Source of the DNA: an uncultured Gemmiger sp. | GTDB lineage: Bacteria > Bacillota > Clostridia > Oscillospirales > Ruminococcaceae | Reading direction: 5' to 3' | Length of the DNA: 64,000 bases | NCBI GenBank assembly: GCA_944386225.1 | Contig: CALXAH010000001.1 | Span: 44,161-108,160 of the forward strand | Shown here: piece after piece, positions 47,949 to 55,780 of the stretch | Layout: every line of letters begins with the position of its first letter | Numbering within the stretch: the stretch's first letter is position 1 | Notes under the pieces: generated by a model | Seen by the model: the letters and a program-made list of their open reading frames with translations, nothing else | What the model was told of the DNA's origin: nothing | The model's database searches: none | Made by a program: the position numbers and the translations under genes

Positions 47949-49138
47949 TTTGGCAACTCCCCTTCATAAAAGGTTTTGGGCGCGCCGAAACCGGGCCGGC
48001 GCACCTCCCGCAGCAGGATCTCCACAATTTTTTCGCTGGTGTTGCCCCCGTTGTAGGGGCTCTTAGCCGCCCGTGCCACCGGCAGAAACGCCGGGCTCAA
48101 AGCCTTGTGCAGGGCGGCTTCGATGGCGGCTTTGTCCGCCGGGCAGCCGATCACGTTTTCGCAGATCGGGCGGCCCTTCTGCCGGTCCCCCACGTTGACG
48201 GTGGGCACCCCGAAGGTGGGGGTTTCCACCACGCCGCTGGAGGAATTGCCCAGCACCACCGCCGCCCCTTTCATGGCGGAGAGGTACCGCACCACCCCCA
48301 GGCTGGTGCGCACCGCGACGGTATCGGGATGGGCGTCGGCCCAGCGGTCCAGCTTTTCGTTGATGACAAGGCCGCCCGCGTCCGCGTTGGCCTTGGTGAC
48401 CAGCCAGTGCAGGCCGGTGGCGGCGCTCACCCCGTCCATGGCGGCCAGCAGCGCGTCGGACTGGGCAGCCGGGTCGGCCCCGCCGGCGGTTTCCGGGTGG
48501 AAGGTGACCAGGCCGTAGGGCCGGGTCAGGTCAAAGCCGATGCTCCGGCTCAGTTCGTCCAGCCCCAGCAGGGTCATGGTGCGGATGTTCTCGTCCCCCA
48601 GGCCCCCCACGTTGAAAACGGCGGCGGGCTGCTCCCCCATCCGGATGACCCGCCGGGCGGATTCGTCGCAGCTGGGGAAATGCAGATGGGCGATCTTGGT
48701 GATGCAGTGGCGGTACCAGTCGTCCGCCGCGCCCAGGGTCACGTCCCCGCCGCTGATGTGGGCCACCGGCACTCCGGCAAAGGCCGCGGCCTGGGCCACG
48801 GCGAAAATTTCGTACCGGTCCCCCAGCACCAGCACGCAGGCCGGGCGGTTTTCCGCGAACCAGCGCACAAAGCCGTGGATGGTACGCTCCACCGCACCCG
48901 CGGTGGCAAGGGGGCCGCTCTCCCCCGGCACAAGGATGGGGATGCGGGCGGCGACGGGCACCCCGTCGGCCTCGATCTCGGCCACGGTGTTGCCGTACTC
49001 CGGCGCCAGATGGGCCCCCGTGACCAGCACCGACAGCTCCGCCTCCGGGCAGGCCATCAGATTTTGTATGACCGGACGCAGCAGGCCGTACTCGGCCCGG
49101 GTTCCGGTGACCACCGCCAGTTTGACCGGCTGGGACAT
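47945..49138 (-). CDS. Hydrolysing NDP-GlcNAc-type 2-epimerase (LegG/NeuC-like)
   Basis: A 397-residue UDP/GDP-sugar 2-epimerase that removes the nucleotide as it inverts C2, yielding the mannosamine-type hexose for the NeuB-type step. Motifs are VVTGTRAEYGLLRPVI, VTGAHLAPEYGNT, VLGDRYEIFA, ISGGDVTLGAADDWYRHCITKIAHLHF and GNSSSGVVETPTFGVPTVNVGDRQKGR. In the presence of a guanylyltransferase and a LegB-type dehydratase, LegG (GDP-sugar, 6-deoxy) fits better than NeuC. The ATG at 49138 is chosen because AGGAGG lies eight bases before it; a GTG at 49162 would place that site inside the gene. Confidence 0.88.
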   Translation of the reverse strand: MSQPVKLAVVTGTRAEYGLLRPVIQNLMACPEAELSVLVTGAHLAPEYGNTVAEIEADGVPVAARIPILVPGESGPLATAGAVERTIHGFVRWFAENRPACVLVLGDRYEIFAVAQAAAFAGVPVAHISGGDVTLGAADDWYRHCITKIAHLHFPSCDESARRVIRMGEQPAAVFNVGGLGDENIRTMTLLGLDELSRSIGFDLTRPYGLVTFHPETAGGADPAAQSDALLAAMDGVSAATGLHWLVTKANADAGGLVINEKLDRWADAHPDTVAVRTSLGVVRYLSAMKGAAVVLGNSSSGVVETPTFGVPTVNVGDRQKGRPICENVIGCPADKAAIEAALHKALSPAFLPVARAAKSPYNGGNTSEKIVEILLREVRRPGFGAPKTFYEGELPK

Positions 49139-49168
49139 ATTGCGTGCCTCCTGTTTTTCCACAATGCG

Positions 49169-49200
49169 CCGCCCGGAGGGTGGAAAACCTTGCCGGGCGG
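49169..49200 (-). other. Intercistronic hairpin between legI- and legG-like genes
   Basis: CCGCCCGG (49169-49176) pairs with CCGGGCGG (49193-49200) in the 69-base gap. It has no T run; it may stabilise mRNA or set relative expression. Confidence 0.5.
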
Positions 49201-49207
49201 CGGCAGT

Positions 49208-50203
49208 TTACAGCTCGATGGGCTCGTCCTCGGCGAAATCCCGTTTGGCGCAAAGGCCCAGCACCTCATGCCAGCGCATGGGGCTCACGCCGGTGCCGGG
49301 GCGCTTGGTGGTCAGGTTTTCCGCCGTGAAGGTCTCGCCCTTTTGGATCGGCCGGGCGGCCACGATGCTCTTGCGGGCCACCGGCTTGTTCCTGGCTTCG
49401 CTGGGGCTTACCGCCTTGCGGCCGGTGCCCAGCGCCGCCTCGGTGCGGCGCACCGCGGCGATCATGGCGGTGAGTTCCGCCACATCCAGGCTGGCTTTCT
49501 GGTCCGGGCCCTCCATGTTTTTATCCAGGGTGAAGTGCTTTTCAATCACGGTGGCCCCCAGCGCGGCGGCGGCCACGTCGCACTCCCAGCCGGGGGTGTG
49601 GTCGGACAGGCCCACCGGCATCCCGAACTGCTCGGCCAGATCCAGCATGGCCAGCAGGTTCGCGTCCTCGTAGGGGGTGGGGTACTCGGTGTTGCAGTGC
49701 AGCAGGGTCACGCCGGGGCAGCCGCCCTCCTCCAGCACGCTCAAGGCGTCCTCGATCTCGGGCAGGGTGCTCATGCCGGTGGACAGGATCACCGGGGTAT
49801 GGGCGGCGGCCACCGCCTCCAGATAGGGCAGGTTGGTGATCTCGCCGCTGGGGATCTTCATGACCGGCAGTTTCAGGCTGGCCAGGAATTCCACGCTGGG
49901 CAGGTCAAAGGCCGCCGACAGGTACTGGATGCCGATGGAATCGCAGTATTCCTTCAGTTCCCGGTGGGCGTCAAAGTCAAAGTGCAGCCGCCGGATCATA
50001 TCCAGCTGGCTTTCGGCGGCGTCGGTGGTGGTTTTCTGGTATTCGGCCTTGGGGGCGAACTTGCTGACCACCAGTTCCGGCACGGCGGTCTGGTACTTGA
50101 CGATATCGGCCCCGGCCTCCTTGGCCGCCCGGGCCATCTCCTTGGCCAGTTCCAGGCTGCCGTTGTGGTTCACGCCCGCCTCGGCGATGATGCAGATGCT
50201 CAT
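49208..50203 (-). CDS. Nonulosonate synthase (LegI/NeuB family)
   Basis: Condenses phosphoenolpyruvate with the six-carbon aminosugar to form a nine-carbon acid. 331 residues: a TIM-barrel NeuB domain (IAEAGVNHNGSLELAKEM, VKYQTAVPEL, PSGEITNLPYLEAVA, LSTGMSTL, LLHCNTEYPTPYEDANL) and a C-terminal SAF antifreeze-like domain (about 270-331, ARKSIVAARPIQKGETFTAENL). By context the product is legionaminic acid or a close analogue. It lies 16 bases after the guanylyltransferase gene. Confidence 0.92.
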   Translation of the reverse strand: MSICIIAEAGVNHNGSLELAKEMARAAKEAGADIVKYQTAVPELVVSKFAPKAEYQKTTTDAAESQLDMIRRLHFDFDAHRELKEYCDSIGIQYLSAAFDLPSVEFLASLKLPVMKIPSGEITNLPYLEAVAAAHTPVILSTGMSTLPEIEDALSVLEEGGCPGVTLLHCNTEYPTPYEDANLLAMLDLAEQFGMPVGLSDHTPGWECDVAAAALGATVIEKHFTLDKNMEGPDQKASLDVAELTAMIAAVRRTEAALGTGRKAVSPSEARNKPVARKSIVAARPIQKGETFTAENLTTKRPGTGVSPMRWHEVLGLCAKRDFAEDEPIEL

Positions 50204-50219
50204 GGCACACTTCCCCTTT

Positions 50220-51266
50220 TTACTGATTTTCCAGCTTGCGGCGCATGGCGTCCAGTTCTTCCATCTGGCCCATGTCCATCCAGCTCTGCTCCCGGATAGG
50301 GTACACCCCTACCCGGTCGCCGGCGGCCCGGTACCGCTCGATGATATCGGTAAAGCCCTGCTTTTTGCCGTCCTCCAGCTCCCGGATGACCCGGGGCTCC
50401 ACCACATACACGCCGGTATTGGTGAGGAAGTTCATCTCCGGCTTTTCCCGCATGGCCCGGATCTCGCCGTTTTCGCCCAGATCCACCACGCCGTAGGGCA
50501 CGGTGAAATGCTTGAAGGCGCAGACCATGGTGATAATGCTTTCGCTCTCCCTGTGGCGGCGGTAGATGTCGCCGAAGTCCGCGTCGATCAGGATGTCGCA
50601 GTTGGAGAGGAAGAACGGCTCGTCCAGCTTGCCTTTGAGCAGGCAGAGCCCGCCGCCGGTGCCCAGCGGCTGGTCCTCGTCGATATACTCCACCTCATAA
50701 TCCTTTTCCAGATCGTTGAAATAGGACTTGATCATGTTCTTTTTGTAGTTGACCACCAGATAGAATTTGCGGCAGCCGAAATCCCGGAACCGGTGGATGA
50801 TATGCTCGATGATGGGCAGTTCCCCCACCGGGATCAGGGGCTTGGGCAGGATCTTGGTGTAGGGGTAGAGCCGGGTGCCCAGCCCCCCGGCCATGATGAC
50901 CACCGGCAGCCCGGCGGGCTTGCGGTTGTCGATATCAAAGCCGCTGGCAAACACGATGTCCAGAATATGGCCCTTTTTGTCCAGCAGCGGCAACGCGTCG
51001 ATGCCCTTTTCCTCCAGCACCGCTTTGGCGCTGCCCCGTTCGGCCACCGGCAGGCTGACGGGCCGGTAGTTGGCCGCGCCGCTGACCGGGCCCTCCAGCG
51101 CCCCCGCGCGCAGGATGTACTTGCGCACGTCCCCGTCGGTGAGCACCGCCTCCAGACGGCCCTCGGGGGCCACGAACAGGATGCGCTGGCCGGTTTCGTC
51201 CAGCTTTTTCATCGCCTCCAGCACGGTGGCGTCGGGCTGGATATACAATTCCTCGATATGCAGCAT
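50220..51266 (-). CDS. CBS-domain nucleotidyltransferase (PtmE/LegX-type glucosamine-1-phosphate guanylyltransferase)
   Basis: A 348-residue two-part enzyme. The first ~115 residues are a CBS pair (QPDATVLEAMKKLDETGQRILFVAPEGRLEAVLTDGDVR), followed by a nucleotidyltransferase domain with VVIMAGGLGTRLYPYTKILPKPLIPVGELPIIEHI, FFLSNCDIL and MREKPEMNFLTNTGVYV. This architecture is that of PtmE, which uses GTP to make GDP-glucosamine for the Campylobacter legionaminic route. The start is the ATG at 51266, with GAGAGGGGG upstream. The presence of this gene argues for the GDP-sugar route. GTP preference is inferred. Confidence 0.88.
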   Translation of the reverse strand: MLHIEELYIQPDATVLEAMKKLDETGQRILFVAPEGRLEAVLTDGDVRKYILRAGALEGPVSGAANYRPVSLPVAERGSAKAVLEEKGIDALPLLDKKGHILDIVFASGFDIDNRKPAGLPVVIMAGGLGTRLYPYTKILPKPLIPVGELPIIEHIIHRFRDFGCRKFYLVVNYKKNMIKSYFNDLEKDYEVEYIDEDQPLGTGGGLCLLKGKLDEPFFLSNCDILIDADFGDIYRRHRESESIITMVCAFKHFTVPYGVVDLGENGEIRAMREKPEMNFLTNTGVYVVEPRVIRELEDGKKQGFTDIIERYRAAGDRVGVYPIREQSWMDMGQMEELDAMRRKLENQ

Positions 51267-51301
51267 GGGCTGCCCCCTCTCCGGGCCCGGGGCCCGCGTT
51301 T

Positions 51302-52465
51302 TTACAGCGCCAGCAGCGCGTCGATGACCCGCTGACAATCCTCCTCGCTCAGGTTGGTGGAGCAGGGCAGGTTGACGATATGGGAACGGTAGTCCTCGGC
51401 CTTGGCCATGGCGTAGGCCTCGTTGCGGCCGTAGTCCGCCTGCTGGTGGATCAGCGCCCAGACCGGCCGGGTCTGGATGGACTGCTCGTGCAGCTTCTGG
51501 ATCAGGGTATCCCGGTCATGCCGGTCGTCGGTCAGGTACAGCGAGTAGAACCACTTGTTGGGACGGGTGCAGTCCTCCCGGAAGCCCAGAATGCGGTAGC
51601 CGTTGACCCCGTCCAGCGCGTCCTTGTACTGCTGCCAGCGGGCGTGCTTGTGGGCGATGAAGCCCTCCAGCTGTTCCAGCTGGGCCAGGCCCAGGGCGGC
51701 CTGCAGGTTGGTCATGCGGTAGTTGTAGCCCACCTCGTCGTGGAAGAACTGCAGCTCGTTGCTCTTGGCCTGGGTGGAAAGATGCTTGGCATGCTCGGCC
51801 CAGTCGGGATGGTTGGAGACCACCATGCCGCCCGCGCCGGTGGTGATGATCTTGTTGCCGTTGAAGCTGTACACGCCCACGTCGCCGATGGTGCCGGCCA
51901 TCCTGCCCGCGAAGGGGCCGGAGGTATACCGGGTGCCCAGGGCCTCGGTGGCGTCCTCGATGAGCACCAGATTGTAGCGGCGGGCGATCTCGGTCAGGCG
52001 GGGCAGGTCGGCCATGTTGCCGAACACATGCACCACCACCAGCGCCCGCACCCGGGCCCCGGTGGTCTTGTTGTAGAGCGCGCCGTCCCGCGTCTCGCAC
52101 CGGTCACGGCAGAACTCCTCCACCGCGTCGGGGCAGATGCACAGGCTGTCGTCGCAGCCGATGAACACCGGCTCGGCCCCCATGTAGCGGGTGACCGGGT
52201 TGACCGCCGCGATAAAGGTCAGGCTTGGCACGATGACCTCGTCCCCGCGCTGCACGCCGGCCACCATCGCGGCCAGATGCAGCCCGGAAGAACCGCTGTT
52301 GCAGGCCACCGCACGGGGCATGCCCACATAGTCGGCAATGGCCTGCTCAAAATCAGACACCTTGCTGCCGCCGGTGGACACCCACTCGCTGACCACCGCT
52401 TCGTTGACATATTCCTTTTCGTGCCCGCCGAAGTTGGGCACCGACAGGGGAATGAACTTTGCCAT
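51302..52465 (-). CDS. LegC-like PLP-dependent sugar aminotransferase (DegT/DnrJ/EryC1 family)
   Basis: A 387-residue fold-type I aminotransferase transferring an amino group to C4 of a nucleotide 4-keto-6-deoxy sugar. It opens IPLSVPNFGGHEKEYVNEAVVSEWVSTGG as in LegC proteins. The PLP lysine is in FNGNKIITTGAGGM, with the PLP-phosphate/ring contacts ACNSGSSGLHLA and IEDATEALG. It acts after the LegB dehydratase and before acetylation. It is 35 bases upstream of the guanylyltransferase gene. Confidence 0.9.
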   Translation of the reverse strand: MAKFIPLSVPNFGGHEKEYVNEAVVSEWVSTGGSKVSDFEQAIADYVGMPRAVACNSGSSGLHLAAMVAGVQRGDEVIVPSLTFIAAVNPVTRYMGAEPVFIGCDDSLCICPDAVEEFCRDRCETRDGALYNKTTGARVRALVVVHVFGNMADLPRLTEIARRYNLVLIEDATEALGTRYTSGPFAGRMAGTIGDVGVYSFNGNKIITTGAGGMVVSNHPDWAEHAKHLSTQAKSNELQFFHDEVGYNYRMTNLQAALGLAQLEQLEGFIAHKHARWQQYKDALDGVNGYRILGFREDCTRPNKWFYSLYLTDDRHDRDTLIQKLHEQSIQTRPVWALIHQQADYGRNEAYAMAKAEDYRSHIVNLPCSTNLSEEDCQRVIDALLAL

Positions 52466-52546
52466 AGAAAAACACCTCTTTAACTCTATGGGCCGGCTTT
52501 GGCGCCGGTCGTACCTGAAGCGGATAGTCTCCGCCCGGTTTGCGTA

Positions 52547-53188
52547 TTATTGGCGGCGGCGCACAAAGCGCACGCCGTCCCACAGCCAGCGGATCGCCGC
52601 CGCCGCGAGACCCGGCCATACCAGATAGCCGAACAGCCCGCTCCAGCCCGGATCGAAGGCGGCGTACCAGGGTGCGTCCACGTTCAAAGTCAGGGTCAGG
52701 CCGGTCAGGGTGATGGCGCCCTGTTCCTGGGCCGGGCTGCAGGGGTCCAGACGCAGCGCCGTGATGGAGCCGGCCGGCAGGCGGAACAGATAGCTGCCGT
52801 CGTCCTGCTTCTGGCCGAACACCCGCTTGCCGCTGCTGAAAGGCTCGTCCGCCCGGGTGGTGTAGTAGAGGCACACCTCCCGGGGTGTCTGGCTGAACTG
52901 CGCCTGCATGAGCAGGGTGCGGGCCATCTGCCCGCCGGTATTGCGCCAGATCAGCTGGGGATCGCCGCCGGTGGTGACCCAGTCCCCGTTTTCATCCGGG
53001 GTAATATCCACCTGTTCCAGGGCGGCCGGGTCCAGATCGGTCTGGGCCAGACGGCCGCCGGCGCGGCCCGCGGCCTCCCATCCCAGCACGGCTAGGCCGC
53101 TGCCCAGCCAGAATAGCAGCGCCAGCCCGTAGCAGACCAGCGGGATGGGCGCGGGCAGACGGCGCGCCCAGCACTGCAATCGCTTCAT
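52547..53188 (-). CDS. Membrane-anchored beta-domain protein, copy A
   Basis: A 213-residue protein with a membrane helix near the N-terminus (about 15-36), a beta-rich hydrophilic domain and a second helix near the C-terminus (about 182-202), ending in RRRQ. It is a diverged copy of the protein at 55181-55780: both share DPQL-x-W, CLYYTT or LYYRT, a K-x-V-F/W segment, and LRLDP in the same order. The domain should face outside. Its start overlaps the stop of the upstream GT-C-like gene by ATGA, so the two are made together. Function unknown; an accessory or sugar-binding role for that transferase is a guess. Confidence 0.75.
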   Translation of the reverse strand: MKRLQCWARRLPAPIPLVCYGLALLFWLGSGLAVLGWEAAGRAGGRLAQTDLDPAALEQVDITPDENGDWVTTGGDPQLIWRNTGGQMARTLLMQAQFSQTPREVCLYYTTRADEPFSSGKRVFGQKQDDGSYLFRLPAGSITALRLDPCSPAQEQGAITLTGLTLTLNVDAPWYAAFDPGWSGLFGYLVWPGLAAAAIRWLWDGVRFVRRRQ

Positions 53189-55167
53189 CGGGGCACCTCC
53201 ATTTCCACCGGCTGCCAGCCGTCCTCGGTCACCCGGTAGAGCAGGGTGTCCTCCGCGCCGGCCAGCCCGTCGGCAAACAGGCTGCCGTAGCTTTGCACAA
53301 AGATCTCGTCCACCGCGTCCACCAGAATGTAGGTGCAGCCGCTCTCCTCCACCAGGGTGCGGAATTCCTCCAGGGTGTAAGGATGGTAGTACAGGTTGCC
53401 GTTGTCCAGCTCGGGCAGGCCGAAGGTACCGCCGCCGCCACCGCCGCCGTCAATGTCGCCGCTGTAGTCCAGGATCAGCGGCAGCAGGTCGCAGCTGTAG
53501 CTGAACCAGCGCAGGCCGTTGTCCCCCTGGCTGACAAAGAAGAGGCGGCTGCCCGGTTCCACCGTTTCGGCCACCGCGTCGGCCTTGCGCTGGATCAGGT
53601 TCTGATCGTCAAACTCCGCCTGGCTGAAGCCCAGCACGCTGTACTGGGGCAGGACGAACTGATTGGTACGCAGCAGCATACCGCCGCCCAGCGCCAGCAC
53701 CAGGGCGCCCGCCGCCAGGCTGCGCCATTTGGGGGCCGGGTGGCTTTGGGCCGCCGCCAGCAGCCAGGCCAGGGCGATCAGGAACAGGCCGATGTAGTAG
53801 GGATAGATATAGCGGTTGTAGTCCACAAGGCCGACACACTGCTCTTCCCGGAAGATAAAGGCGTAGCTAAGCCGCAGCACGAAGTTGTAGCCCACAAAGC
53901 CCGCCAGACCCACCGCCAGCAGCGCGCCGCCCCGGGCCCGCAGCCGGGCGCCCCTGGCCAGCAGGATGCCCGCCAGCAACAGCGCCACGATCAGGCCCAG
54001 CACCACGATGCCCGGCCCCAGCATGGACAGCTCGTCCTTGAAAAAGGCGCTGACCATATCCTGCCCGGCCTGCTCAAAGCGCCAGCGGCGTTCCTCGTAG
54101 TAGGCGGTAACCGGCAGGCCCAGCAGCATCTTAACGCCGTTGATCACCACCGAGGGCAGGCTCTGGCTGGTGACACCCATGCCGCCTTCGGCGGCGTTGA
54201 GGGCGGCCAGACCGGCGATATACCGGCTCCAGGCCAGGTAGGCCGCCAGCGGGGCGGCACAGGTGAGGGCCGAGAAGCCCAGCCGGCGGGGCCAGCCCTT
54301 GCGGAAGGGCCCCGAATCCGGGAAGAAGAACCAGTCGGCGGCGGCCATGCCCGCGGCTACCAGCATCACCGGGAACAGGTTATCCTTGGCCAGGGCGGCA
54401 AAGGCCAGCACCGGCACCACCGGCCAGCGGGGGCCGTCGGCGGCGCGCAGGGCCAGCCACAGGGCCACCGCCCCGCCGAACAGCACACCGGCGGGGATAT
54501 CGCCGTAGCTGTTCATATAGACCTTGCTTAAAAAGATGGTGCGGTTGTAGGTGGTGAAGAACCAGGGCGCGCACCAGCAGGCCACCGCCGCCGGCACCGC
54601 CAGGGCGTATTTTTTCCAGTCCAGCCGCCCCAGCACCGCCGCAAAGCAGGCAAACAGCAGCCAGTCGTACCCCACGTAGACCTTCCAGTAGGCGAACCTG
54701 CCCAGGAACTGGGCAAAGTACCCCATCAGGATCAGGCTGGGGGTCTGGGTGGCCTGCCAGGGGGTGCCGGTCTCGCCCACGGTGTACAGGGCGTCGTTGG
54801 CCTTGGTCAGCTTGGCCGCGGTGGCCCAGAGGGAATACTCGTCAAAATCGGTGGGGATGGGCTGGCGCACGGCAAAGTAGACCGTGACCCCCAGCGCCAT
54901 CACCAGGAACAGCACAAGGCCGGGGGTCAGCAGCTGCCGCCAGCGATCCCGCCGGCGCACCAGCGCCCAGCCGCCCAGACCCCAGCAGGCCAGATACAGC
55001 GTCCAGCCGCCCACGGCCAGCGCCCCGGCCATGCCCCAGGCGGCCAGCCACAGGCCCGCCAGGCTCAGCGCGGTGAGCGGCCCCAGCGCGGCGGGCAGAC
55101 GGGCGTACAGGGTGAGGAAGGCCGTCAGGCCCAGCACGGCCAGCAAAGCCAGCAATACATCCCACAT
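53185..55167 (-). CDS. GT-C-like multi-membrane protein, copy A
   Basis: A 660-residue protein with about 12 to 13 hydrophobic helices. An early outside loop carries the acidic motif PTDFDEYSLWATAAKL, the probable catalytic GT-C site. The C-terminal ~150 residues are soluble, ending in CTYILVDAVDEIFVQSYGSLFADGL. It is a paralogue of the 660-residue product at 55777-57759: matching blocks include the D-E motif, YGDIPAGVLFGGAV, DYNRYIYPY and YILVD. A Gly-rich tract (GGGGGG) falls in the soluble part. Likely a polyprenyl-phosphate-sugar-dependent transferase; substrate unknown. AAGGAG precedes the ATG. Confidence 0.78.
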   Translation of the reverse strand: MWDVLLALLAVLGLTAFLTLYARLPAALGPLTALSLAGLWLAAWGMAGALAVGGWTLYLACWGLGGWALVRRRDRWRQLLTPGLVLFLVMALGVTVYFAVRQPIPTDFDEYSLWATAAKLTKANDALYTVGETGTPWQATQTPSLILMGYFAQFLGRFAYWKVYVGYDWLLFACFAAVLGRLDWKKYALAVPAAVACWCAPWFFTTYNRTIFLSKVYMNSYGDIPAGVLFGGAVALWLALRAADGPRWPVVPVLAFAALAKDNLFPVMLVAAGMAAADWFFFPDSGPFRKGWPRRLGFSALTCAAPLAAYLAWSRYIAGLAALNAAEGGMGVTSQSLPSVVINGVKMLLGLPVTAYYEERRWRFEQAGQDMVSAFFKDELSMLGPGIVVLGLIVALLLAGILLARGARLRARGGALLAVGLAGFVGYNFVLRLSYAFIFREEQCVGLVDYNRYIYPYYIGLFLIALAWLLAAAQSHPAPKWRSLAAGALVLALGGGMLLRTNQFVLPQYSVLGFSQAEFDDQNLIQRKADAVAETVEPGSRLFFVSQGDNGLRWFSYSCDLLPLILDYSGDIDGGGGGGGTFGLPELDNGNLYYHPYTLEEFRTLVEESGCTYILVDAVDEIFVQSYGSLFADGLAGAEDTLLYRVTEDGWQPVEMEVPR

Positions 55168-55180
55168 ACGGTGTGTCTCC

Positions 55181-55780
55181 TTAGCGTCGTTTTTTGTCCA
55201 GCGGGGCGGCCAGTTCGGTCAGTTCCCCCGCCAGGGCGGCCAGCAGAAGCGGCGCCGCCGCCAGAAGCAGCAGCGTGCCCGCGTCCGGAATCAGCCGCTG
55301 CCACACGGGTTCGGCCTGATTAAGGGTCACGGCGGACAGGCAGCTGGTCACGCCGCCCTCGCTGTCCGGATCCAGGCGCAGGCCGGTGATCTCCACCCCG
55401 CCCAGGTCAAACTGCCATACCCCGGGGGCGGTCTGGTCGGCCCAGACCTTCTGCGCCTCGGAGTAGTCGGTCTGCCCCTCGGTGCGGTAGTACAGGGTCA
55501 CCCCGCCGGAGGGCCGGTCCTGGGTCATCTGCACCTGCACTGTGTCCACCCGGGCCGTACCCTCCCAGTACAGCTGGGGGTCGGCGTCGGTGGAGGTAAA
55601 GGTCACCGAACCGGCCGGGGCATCGGCGGCGAGTTCGGCTTCCACCGCGCCCACCAGGGTGAACCCGGCGGGATCAAGGGCGGTGGGCTCCCCTGCCTGC
55701 ACAAATCCCAGCACGGCGGCCGCCAGCCAGAGCACCAGCGCCGCCGCGTAGAAAAAGGCAAGCCAGCGTTTGGTCGTCAT
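55181..55780 (-). CDS. Membrane-anchored beta-domain protein, copy B
   Basis: A 199-residue partner protein built like the product of 52547-53188: N-terminal helix (about 7-28), beta-rich domain with TSTDADPQLYWEG, VTLYYRTEG, AQKVW and ITGLRLDPDSEGG, then a C-terminal helix (about 166-188) and KKRR tail. It overlaps the stop of copy B of the GT-C-like gene (ATGA). Exported orientation of the beta domain is inferred from the basic tail. Function unknown. Confidence 0.75.
   Translation of the reverse strand: MTTKRWLAFFYAAALVLWLAAAVLGFVQAGEPTALDPAGFTLVGAVEAELAADAPAGSVTFTSTDADPQLYWEGTARVDTVQVQMTQDRPSGGVTLYYRTEGQTDYSEAQKVWADQTAPGVWQFDLGGVEITGLRLDPDSEGGVTSCLSAVTLNQAEPVWQRLIPDAGTLLLLAAAPLLLAALAGELTELAAPLDKKRR

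Noticed and set aside
53400-53460. Glycine run in GT-C-like copy A as a frameshift or repeat expansion
   Set aside because: The frame continues into the conserved YILVD ending, so the gene is intact; the run is a local codon repeat.
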